From contig OZ025260.1 of assembly GCA_964019135.1 (NCBI GenBank), positions 30,126,254-30,190,253 of the forward strand: a stretch of 64,000 nucleotides of DNA, given 5' to 3'. Shown here one piece after another: positions 22,991 through 32,400 of the stretch; the first letter of the stretch is position 1, and each line of letters begins with the position of its first letter. Below the pieces are notes generated by a model, which was not told the DNA's origin, did not search any database, and was given only the letters and a program-made list of their open reading frames with translations. The stretch is from Arenicola marina. Lineage: Eukaryota; Annelida; Polychaeta; Arenicolidae. Made by a program: the position numbers and the translations under genes.

Positions 22991-23478
22991 GTGTTGGCGA
23001 GTAGAGATGGGGTGGGCGGTGGGGTGGGGGGGGGGGGGTGCGAAAGCAACGCGGGAATGCCGTACATATATCATACAATAAAGGCGTATGTGTACGGTTC
23101 ACCCCATCACCTGTGCATACGCTGGGTTTCTCTGCTGCATTATTGGAGTATTGAGGGGGTGGGGAGGGGGGGGGGGGCGGGCATGAACTGGTATGCCTTC
23201 CATGTTACAAACATGGTTACCACTATAGCATATGGGGCTCTAAATTCCTCTAAAAAGGTGTTTCCAATATGGATGTGATCTCTAACCATTGCCTCTCGTC
23301 GCGACCAGCTGCGTCCAGTATTCCAGGCGCTGTGGGCCGGAACGTCTATTTGGTGGTTTGGCATATCACTATTTGAATATACGGAAGACTATTATTTAAA
23401 GGTGATTTTACGCCGTTAATCTAGCCTCATACCGACATAGGGGTCAACTCGTACCCCCCACGGCAAACGACGTATTTG
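22991..23478. other. Non-coding stretch with G-runs, copy A
   Basis: Contains two long G-runs (about 23027-23040 and 23157-23180) and no credible exon. Short frames across it are low-complexity. The counterpart is 48352-48839. Confidence 0.5.
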
Positions 23479-23486
23479 TGACGTCA
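23479..23486. promoter_or_regulatory. Full palindromic CRE (TGACGTCA), copy A
   Basis: TGACGTCA is the high-affinity CREB/ATF site. It stands about 110 bp left of the 54-bp array, whose units each contain the half site TACGTCAC, followed by CTATATCAG. Function is inferred from the motif only. Confidence 0.4.
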
Positions 23487-23594
23487 CTATATCAGCCATG
23501 TCAGTGACGCTGTAGGCGCTGTGACCCTTCCGTCATAGACAGTTATTCACCGCTATTCCGATCTGCAGTACCTCCAATACAACGTCACTCTTGT

Positions 23595-25600
23595 TCGAAA
23601 CGTCACACAGGGTTAGACCGTCACACAGGGTTAAAACGTCAAACACGTCCACAACGTCATCCCGGGTTAGAACGTCACTGAAGTGGACAACACCAAACAC
23701 GTCCACAGCGTCATCCCGGGTTAGTATGTCATTGAGGTGTACAACGCCAAACACGTCCACAACGTCATCCCGGGTTAGTATGTCATTGAGGTGTACAACG
23801 CCAAACACGTCCACAACGTCATAACGGGTTAGTACGTCACTCAGGTGTACAACGCCAAACACGTCCACAACGTCCTCCACGGTTAGTACGTCACCGAGGT
23901 GTACAACGCCGAACACGTTCACAACGTCCTCTCGGGTTAGTACGTCACTGAGGTGTACAACGCCAAACAAGTTCACAGCGTCCTCCCCGGTTAGTACGTC
24001 ACCGAGGTGTACAACACCAAACACGTCCACAGCGTCATCCCGGGTTAGTACGTCACCGAGGTGTACAACGCCAAACAAGTTCACAGCGTCCTCCCGGGTT
24101 AGTACGTCACTGAGTTGTACAACGCCGAACACGTTCACAGCGGCCTCCCCGGTTAGTACGTCACTCAGGTGTACAACGCCAAACACGTCCACAGCGTCCT
24201 CCCCGGTTAGTACGTCACCGAGTTGTACAACGCCGAACACGTTCACAGCGGCCTCCCCGGTTAGTACGTCACTCAGGTGTACAGCGCCAAACACGTCCAC
24301 AGCGTCCTCCCCGGTTAGTACGTCACTGAGTTGTACAACGCCGAACACGTTCACAACGTCCTCCCGGGTTAGTACGTCATTGAGGTGTACAACACCAAAC
24401 ACGTCCACAACGTCATCACGGGTTAGTACGTCACTGAGTTGTACAACACCAAACACGTCCACAGCGTCATCCCGGGTTAGTACGTCACTGAGGTGTACAA
24501 CGCCAAACACGTCCACAGCGTCATCCCGGGTTAGTACGTCACTGAGTTGTACAACGCCAAACACGTCCACAGCGTCCTCCCGGGTTAGTACGTCACTGAG
24601 GTGTACAACGCCAAACACGTCCACAGCGGCCTCCCGGGTTAGTACGTCACTGAGGTGTACAACGCCAAACACGTCCACAGCGTCATCCCGGGTTAGTACG
24701 TCACTGAGGTGTACAACGCCAAACACGTCCACAGCGTCCTCCCGGGTTAGTACGTCACTGAGTTGTACAACGCCAAACACGTCCACAGCGTCCTCCCCGG
24801 TTAGTACGTCACTGAGGTGTACAACGCCAAACACGTCCACAGCGTCATCCCGGGTTAGTACGTCACTGAGGTGTACAACGCCAAACACGTCCACAACGTC
24901 CTCCCGGGTTAGTACGTCACTGAGGTGTACAACGCCAAACACGTCCACAGCGGCTTCCCGGGTTAGTACGTCACTGAGGTGTACAACGCCAAACACGTCC
25001 ACAGCGTCATCCCGGGTTAGTACGTCACTGAGGTGTACAACGCCAAACACGTCCACAACGTCCTCCCGGGTTAGTACGTCACTGAGGTGTACAACGCCAA
25101 ACACGTCCACAGCGTCATCCCGGGTTAGTACGTCACTGAGGTGTACAACGCCAAACACGTCCACAACGTCATCCCGGGTTAGTACGTCACTGAGGTGTAC
25201 AACGCCAAACACGTCCACAACGTCCTCCCGGGTTAGTACGTCACTGAGGTGTACAACGCCAAACACGTCCACAGCGGCCTCCCGGGTTAGTACGTCACTG
25301 AGGTGTACAACGCCAAACACGTCCACAGCGTCATCCCGGGTTAGTACGTCACTGAGGTGTACAACGCCAAACACGTCCACAACGTCCTCCCGGGTTAGTA
25401 CGTCACTGAGGTGTACAACGCCAAACACGTCCACAGCGTCATCCCGGGTTAGTACGTCACTGAGGTGTACAACGCCAAACACGTCCACAGCGTCCTCCCC
25501 GGTTAGTACGTCACTGAGTTGTACAACGCCAAACACGTCCACAGCGGCCTCCCGGGTTAGAACGTCACTCACGGTTAGAACGTCACCCAGGTTTGCGACG
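23595..25600 (+). repeat. 54-bp minisatellite built of three 18-bp monomers, copy A
   Basis: About 35 units of 54 bp. Each consists of three related 18-mers, for example GTTAGTACGTCACTGAGG; the other two share the ACnNCGTCA core positions. At both edges simple 18-bp monomers remain (GTTAGAACGTCACTCAC and GTTAGACCGTCACACAG types). Because 54 is a multiple of 3, open frames run through on both strands: 697 codons minus (25626-23533) and 436 codons plus (24380-25690). Variation between units is mostly amino-acid changing in the minus frame (R/G, D/E, A/V, D/N, H/Q, S/N/G), so I treat it as non-coding. Confidence 0.93.
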
Positions 25601-25689
25601 ACACCTAAAGCTACAACATTGTACATGGTTTCAAGTGGACATTATCAGTTCCAGAGCCCCGCTTGGCTTGAAAATATACCTTTTTGCTG

Positions 25690-26035
25690 AAGAAGATTAC
25701 ATATGGGAGGCACAATCACAAGCTCACCTACGCCCCCACTCCCTCCCTCCCTCGCCAGTTTCTCAATGGATCCGCGCCTGAAAAGCACCTCAGTAGGACA
25801 CCCCCCAGCACCCCCCCCCCCCCATACTTTTCGCAATTTCCTCACTGCATCCGCGCCTGCATAGTACCTCAAGAGGACACCCCCACCAACACCCCACCGG
25901 TCTCACTTTCTGCCTTGGTGCGCGCCTGGATAGTAGGGGCTACTTAAATAAATAGTCCCCCCCCCCGTCACCCCCCCCCCCCCCCCCCCGATTTCGTTAA
26001 TTCGATCCTAGATCCGCCACTGACTTACAAAGTGG
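25690..26035 (+). mobile_element. C-rich block resembling a non-autonomous element, copy A
   Basis: Three spaced phrases of the type GGATCCGCGCCTGAA, GCATCCGCGCCTGCATAGTA and GTGCGCGCCTGGATAGTA, long C-runs, and a closing GATCCTAGATCCGCCACTGA. Such GATCC-GCC-CTGA phrases are common at the ends of non-autonomous transposable elements in marine invertebrates. Direct repeats of 18-bp monomers on both sides suggest it lies inside the edge of the 54-bp/18-bp array. No coding capacity. Confidence 0.35.
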
Positions 26036-26037
26036 CC

Positions 26038-26138
26038 GAGGGTTATATGTCTAAGATTGCAAGGTTACAGAGGCTTAACACGTGACACAAGGTTATGACG
26101 TCGCCTGGGATTGTAACGTCGCCTGGGATTGTAACGTG
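26038..26138 (+). repeat. Detached remnant of the 18-bp monomer array, copy A
   Basis: GGTTATGACGTCGCCTGG followed by two copies of GATTGTAACGTCGCCTGG-type 18-mers (the second breaks off into GATTGTAACGTGGAC). These align with the 18-bp monomers of the array that ends about 440 bp to the left. The counterpart is 51398-51498. Confidence 0.6.
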
Positions 26139-26179
26139 GACTATAATCATAATCATATGGTAACACCATGTCACAGAGC

Positions 26180-26411
26180 TTCCACTGATGTGGCCCCCTG
26201 CTTTGTGTTCACCGTCTAGTTTCTCTCGCGAGGTGCTATGGCAACCACAGCGGTGATGTCACCGCCTCTGTTTTGTGCGGTCAGTCAGTCAGCGGCAGAG
26301 AGGAAAGACATGTGCTTTTGGGAGAATTCGAAAGCTAGCTAGCCGGGAAGGAAATTATGGATTAAACATGGATTAATCGGATACACCGCCATGTGATCAC
26401 ACTGCTGCCAG
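26180..26411 (+). promoter_or_regulatory. Promoter-like block and putative first exon with donor, copy B
   Basis: TCTCGCGAG lies at 26224-26232, the half-palindrome of a known TATA-less core-promoter element. GCTATGGCAACC at 26235-26246 matches an RFX/X-box half site. A dyad, CGGTGATGTCACCG, follows. Further downstream are three tiny ATG-stop frames (ATGGATTAA twice, then ATGTGA), and then CCAG at 26408-26411 followed by GTGAGT. A plus-strand transcript starting here would splice at 26411 or read on into the minisatellites. No acceptor exon is identified, so promoter and exon are inferences from motif clustering. Confidence 0.45.
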
Positions 26412-26636
26412 GTGAGTCTGTCTATGGAGCATATCATTGTTTAGTTAAGTTTGGGATTTAGTTGTGTAAATCATCGAAACTTGACCACTGCATTCACCTC
26501 CATTGCCTCGGCATCACCGAGTTAAAGCTGCTCATGCAGCAATTTTTTATTTATATCATGCAGAAGGGCTACCAGTCGACTCGTATCTCGTTGACGCGCT
26601 AACTCGTCACAAGGGGTGGACCAGGCGGGGGACTTG

Positions 26637-26914
26637 CGTAGTAAGGAGGGGCCGCGGGGTGGCCCGGGCCGGGGCTCGCCCGTAGTAGGGAGGGGCAGTG
26701 GGTTGGCCCCGGCCCCGGTCGCCCGTAGAAGGGAGGGGCAGTGGGGTGGCCTCGGCCGGGGTCGCCCGTAGTAGGGATGGGCAGTGGGTTGGCTCCGGTC
26801 CCGGTCGCCCGTAGAAGGGAAGGGCAGCGGGGTGGCCTCGGCCAGGGTCGCACGTAGAAGGCAGGGGCAGCGGGCTGGCCCCGGCCGGGGTCACACATAG
26901 TAGGGGGAGGGGCA
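26637..26914 (+). repeat. GC-rich 43-bp minisatellite, copy B
   Basis: The unit number matches copy A (starts at 26637, 26680, 26723, 26766, 26809, 26852, partial at 26895). There are several base changes, for example GGCCGCGGGGTGG in the first unit instead of the G-run of copy A. Confidence 0.93.
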
Positions 26915-26949
26915 GTAGAAGTATGCTAATATGCTGTAGCGGTATGTTA

Positions 26950-29466
26950 TGTTGCAGCAGTATGTCACGCTGTAACAGTGTCAGGCTGTAACAGTGTCAA
27001 GCTGTAACAGTGTCATGCTGTAACAGTGTCACGCTGTAACAGTGTCCCGCTGTAACAGTGTCACGCTGTAACAGTGTCACGCTATAACAGTGTCACGCTG
27101 TAACACTGTCTCACGCTGTAACACTGCCTCACGCTGTAACAGTGTCACACTGTAATAGTGTCACGCTGTAACAGTATCAGGCTGTAACAGTGGCAGGCTG
27201 TAAAAGTGTCACGCTGTAACGGTGTCACGCTGTAAATCATGCTGTTGACTGTGTTACGCTGTCAATGTCACGCTGTAGCAGTGTCATGCTGTAACAGTGT
27301 CACGCTTTACCATGTCACGATGTGAAAGTGTCACGCTGTAACAGTGTCAGGCTGTAATAGTGTCAGACTGTGAAACTGTAACGCTATGACAGTGTCAGAC
27401 TGTAATACTGTCACGCTGTAGCAGTGCCACGCTGTAACACGGTCACGCTGTAACAGTGTCACGCTATAACAGTGTCACGCTGTAACACTGTCTCACGCTG
27501 TAACACTGCCTCACGCTGTAACAGTGTCACACTGTAATAGTGTCACGCTGTAACAGTATCAGGCTGTAACAGTGGCAGGCTGTAAAAGTGTCACGCTGTA
27601 ACGGTGTCACGCTGTAAATCATGCTGTTGACTGTGTTACGCTGTCAATGTCACGCTGTAGCAGTGTCATGCTGTAACAGTGTCACGCTTTACCATGTCAC
27701 GATGTGAAAGTGTCACGCTGTAACAGTGTCAGGCTGTAATAGTGTCAGACTGTGAAACTGTCACGCTATGACAGTGTCAGACTGTAATACTGTCACGCTG
27801 TAGCAGTGCCACGCTGTAACACGGTCACGCTGTAACAGTGTCACGCTATAACAGTGCCATGCTCTAAAAGTGTCACGCTGTAACAGTGTCACGCTGTAAA
27901 TCACGCTGTTGACAGTGTTACGCCGTAACTGTCACGCTGTTGACAGTGTTACGCTGTAACTGTCACGCTGTAGCAGTGGCATGCTGTAACAGTGTCACGC
28001 TGTAACACGGTCAGGCTGTAAGTCACGCTGCAACAGTGTCACGCTGTAGCAGTGTCACCCTGTAACACTGCCTCACGCTGTAACAGTGTCACGCTGTAAC
28101 AGTGTCACGCTGTAACAGTGTCACGCTGTAACAGTGTCACGCTGTAACAGTGTCACGCTATAACAGTGTCACGCTGTAACACTGTCTCACGCTGTAACAC
28201 TGCCTTACGCTGTAACAGTGTCACACTGTAATAGTGTCACGCTGTAACAGTATCAGGCTGTAACAGTGGCAGGCTGTAAAAGTGTCACGCTGTAAATCAC
28301 GCTGTTGACTGTGTTACGCTGTCAATGTCACGCTGTAGCAGTGTCATGCTGTAACAGTGTCACGCTTTACCATGTCACGATGTGAAAGTGTCACGCTGTA
28401 ACAGTGTCAGGCTGTAATAGTGTCAGACTGTGAAACTGTCACGCTATGACAGTGTCAGACTGTAATACTGTCACGCTGTAGCAGTGCCACGCTGTAACAC
28501 GGTCACGCTGTAACAGTGTCACGCTATAACAGTGTCATGCTGTAAAAGTGTCACGCTGTAACAGTGTCACGCTGTAAATCACGCTGTTGACAGTGTTACG
28601 CCGTAACTGTCACGCTGTTGACAGTGTTACGCTGTAACTGTCACGCTGTAGCAGTGGCATGCTGTAACAGTGTCACGCTGTAACAGTGTCACAATGTGAA
28701 AGTCACGCTGTAACTGTCTCATGCTGTAAGTGTCACGCTGTAAGAGTGTTACGCTGTAAGAGTGTCAGGCTGTTAGTGTCACGCTGTAAAAGTGTCAGGC
28801 TGTAAGTGTCACGCTGTAACAGTGACACGCTGTAACACTGTCACGACAAAATAGTGTCAGACTGTAGCACTGTCACGCTACAGCAGTGTCACGCTGTAAC
28901 ACGGTCACGCTGTAATAGTCTCACGCTGTAACAGTGTCACGCTGTAACATTGTCAGGCTGTAACAGTGTCACGCTGTAACACGGTCAGGCTGTAAGTCAC
29001 GCTGCAACAGTGTCACGCTGTAGCAGTGTCACCCTGTAACACTGCCTCACGCTGTAACAGTGTCACGCTGTAACAGTGTCACGCTGTAAAAGTGTCACGC
29101 TGTAAAAGTGTCACGCTGTAACAGTGTCACGCTGTAACAGTGTCACGCTGTAGCACGGTCAGGCTGTAATAGTCTCACGCTGTAACAGTGTCACGCTGTA
29201 ACAGTGTCACGCTGTAACAGTGTCACGCTGCAACAGTGTCACGCTGTAACAGTGTCAGACTAACAGGGTCACGCTGTAACAGTGTCAGACTAACAGGGTC
29301 ACGCTGTAATGGTGTCAGACTGTAAGACTGTCACGCTGTAACAGTGTCACGCTGTAACACGGTCAGGCTGTAAGTCACGCTGCAACAGTGTCACGCTGTA
29401 GCAGTGTCACCCTGTAACACTGCCTCACGCTGTAACGGTGTCACGCTGTAACAGTGTCACACTGAC
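26950..29466 (+). repeat. 16-bp satellite array, copy B (about 2.5 kb)
   Basis: Same monomer as copy A but rearranged. A block around 27081 recurs about 382 bp later around 27463, and again near 28157, each marked by CACGCTATAACAGTGT and the CTGTCTCACG/CTGCCTCACG pair. The left edge (GTTGCAGCAGTATGTCACGC) matches copy A, so the growth is internal. Confidence 0.95.
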
Positions 29467-32400
29467 ACAACAGTGTAAACACTTTCGCTACAGTGATAAC
29501 AGTGCCACAACAGCGGGTACAGTGTCACAACCGTGGTAACATTGTCACTACTATGGGAACACCGTCACTACAGTGGGAACGCTGTCACAACAGTAGGAAC
29601 AGTGTCACGACAGTGGGAACAGGGTCCCGACAGTGCCGCAACAGTGCCACAAGGGTGCCGTAACAGTGTCACAACAGTGGGAACACTGTCACTACTGTGG
29701 AAACACTGTCACTACAGTGGGAACACTGTCACTACAGTGACAACAATGTCGCTACAGTGGGAACACTGTCACTGCAGTGGGAACAGTGTCACAACAGTGG
29801 GAACAGTGTCGGAACAGTGATAACACTTTCTCTACATTGGGAATAGTGTCACAACAGTGCCGTAACAGGGTCACAACCGTGGGAACAGTGTTACAACAGT
29901 GGGAACAGTGTCACAACAGTGGGGACAGTGTCACAACAGTGGGGACAGTGTCACAACTGTGAGAACAGTGCCGCAACAGTGTCACAACAGTGGGAACATG
30001 TCACAACAGTGAGAACAGTGCCGCACCAGTGAAACAACAGTGGCAACACTGTCACTTGGGTGGGAACACTGTGACTACAGTGGGAACACTGTCACAACAG
30101 TGGGAACAGTGTCACAACAGTGGGAACAGTGTGACAACAGTGGGAACGGTGTCACAACAGTGGGAACACTGTCACTAAAGTAGGAACGCTGTCACTACCG
30201 TGGGAACACTCACTCCGGGCGGAACACCTTCACTACAGTAGCAAAACTGTCACTACAGTGGGAACACTGTCACAACAGTGGGAACACTTTCGCTACCGTG
30301 GGAACAATGTTACAACAGTGGGAACAGTGTCACAACAGTGAGAACACTTTCGCTACATTGGGAATAGTGTCACAACAGTGCCGTAACAGTGTCACAACCG
30401 TGGGAACAGTGTTACAACAGTGGGAACAGTGTCACAACAGTGGGAACAGTGTTACAACAGTGGGGACAGTGTCACAACAGTGAGAACAGTGCCGCAACAG
30501 TGTCACAACAGTGGGAACATGTCACAACAGTGAGAACAGTGCCGCACCAGTGACACAACAGTGGCAACACTGGCACTTGGGTGGGAACACTGTGACTACA
30601 GTGGGAACACTGTCACAACAGTGGGAACAGTGTCACAGCATTGGGAACAGTGGGAACACAGTGTCACCCAAGTAGGCAACTGTCATTCCAGTGGGAACAG
30701 TGTCACAAGAGTGGGAACAGTGTCACAACAGTGGTACAACAGTGGAAACACTGTCATAACCGTAGGAAGACTGTCACAACAGTGGGAACAGTGTCACAGC
30801 ATTGGGAACAGTGTCACAACTGTCTGAACAGTGTCACTACAGTGGTAACAGTGTCACAACAGTGGGAACAGTGTCACAACAGTGGGAACAGTGTCACAAC
30901 AGTGGGAACACTGTCACTAAAGTAGGAACGCTGTCACTACCGTGGGAACACTCACTCCGGGCGGAATACCTTCACTACAGTAGCACAACTGTCACTACAG
31001 TGGGAACACTGTCACAACAGTGGGAACACTTTCGCTACCGTGGGAACAATGTTACAACAGTGGGAACAGTGTCACAACAGTGAGAACACTTTCGCTACAT
31101 TGGGAATAGTGTCACAACAGTGCCGTAACAATGTCACAACCGTGGGAACAGTGTTACAACAGTGGGAACAGTGTCACAACAGTGCCGTAACAGTTTCACA
31201 ACGGTGGGAACAGTGTTACAACAGTGGGGACAGTGTCACAACAGTGAGAACAGTGCCGCACCAGTGGCACAGCAGTGGCAACACTGTCACTTGGGTAGGA
31301 ACACTGTGACTACAATGGGAACACTGTCACAACAGTGGGAACAGTGTCACAGCATTGGGAACAGTGTCACAACAGTGGGAACAGTGTCACGCAAGTAGGC
31401 AACTGTCATTCCAGTGGGAACAGTGTCACAATCGTGGGAACCGTGTCACAACAGTGGTGCAACAGTGGAAACACTGTCATAACCGTAGGAAGACTGTCAC
31501 GACAGTGGGAACAGTGTCGCAACAGTGGGGACAGTGTCACAACAGTGAGAACAGTGCCGCACCAGTGGCACAGCAGTGGCAACACTGTCACTTGGGTAGG
31601 AACACTGTGACTACAATGGGAACACTGTCACAACAGTGGGAACAGTGTCACAGCATTGGGAACAGTGTCACAACAGTGGGAACAGTGTCACGCAAGTAGG
31701 CAACTGTCATTCCAGTGGGAACAGTGTCACAATCGTGGGAACCGTGTCACAACAGTGGTGCAACAGTGGAAACACTGTCATAACCGTAGGAAGACTGTCA
31801 CGACGGTGGGAACAGTGTCGCAACAGTGGGAACAGTGTCACTAAAGTAGGAACGCTGTCACTACCGTGGGAAAACTCACTCCGGGCGGAACACCTTCACT
31901 TCAGTAGCAAAACTGTCTCTACAGGGGGAACACTGTCACTACAGTGGAAACACTGTCACTGCAGTGGGAACACTCTCACTACAGTGGGAACACTGTCACT
32001 ACAGTAGGAACACTGTCACTACAGTGGGAACACTATCACAACAGTGGAAACACTTTCGCTACCGTGAGAACAGTGTCACAACAGTGGTAGCACGGTCACA
32101 ACATTGGGAACACGTTCACAACAATGGGAATAGTGTCACAACAGTGGGAACAGTGTCACAACAGTGGGGACAGTGTCACAACTGTGAGAACAGTGCCGCA
32201 CCAGTGACACATCAGGGGCAACACTGTCACTTGGGTGGGAACACTGTGACTACAGTGGGAACACTGTCACAACAGTGGGAACACTATCACAACAGTGGGA
32301 ACACATTCGCTACCGTGAGAACAGTGTCACAACAGTGGTAGCACGGTCACAACATTGGGAACACGTTCACAACAATGGGAATAGTGTCACAACAGTGGGA

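Larger units (their letters stand above)
1..26362. repeat. Tandem unit, copy A (left part truncated by window edge)
   Basis: The first bases of the window recur at 26363 and 51723, and the same order of landmarks follows each time, so this is a large head-to-tail repeat. Copy A is about 1.0 kb longer than B. Its 20-bp satellite is about 1.7 kb longer, while its 16-bp satellite is about 0.67 kb shorter. Between roughly 15.4 and 20.4 kb scattered single-base differences from B are visible; between about 20.47 and 25.78 kb I could see none. The unit start is set by the window edge and is not a mapped breakpoint. Confidence 0.97.

Noticed and set aside
23533-25626. A 697-codon minus-strand protein of repeated VDVFGVVHLSDVLT
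   Set aside because: It is the translation of the 54-bp minisatellite. The opposite strand is also open over 436 codons, and unit variation is mainly amino-acid changing. No domain, signal peptide or splice context supports it.
19387-26362. Further upstream TRPC exons (S6, TRP box) inside the repeat unit
   Set aside because: I scanned the frames for expected TRPC motifs and found none, so the unit appears to carry only the 3' end. A very short exon could have been missed.
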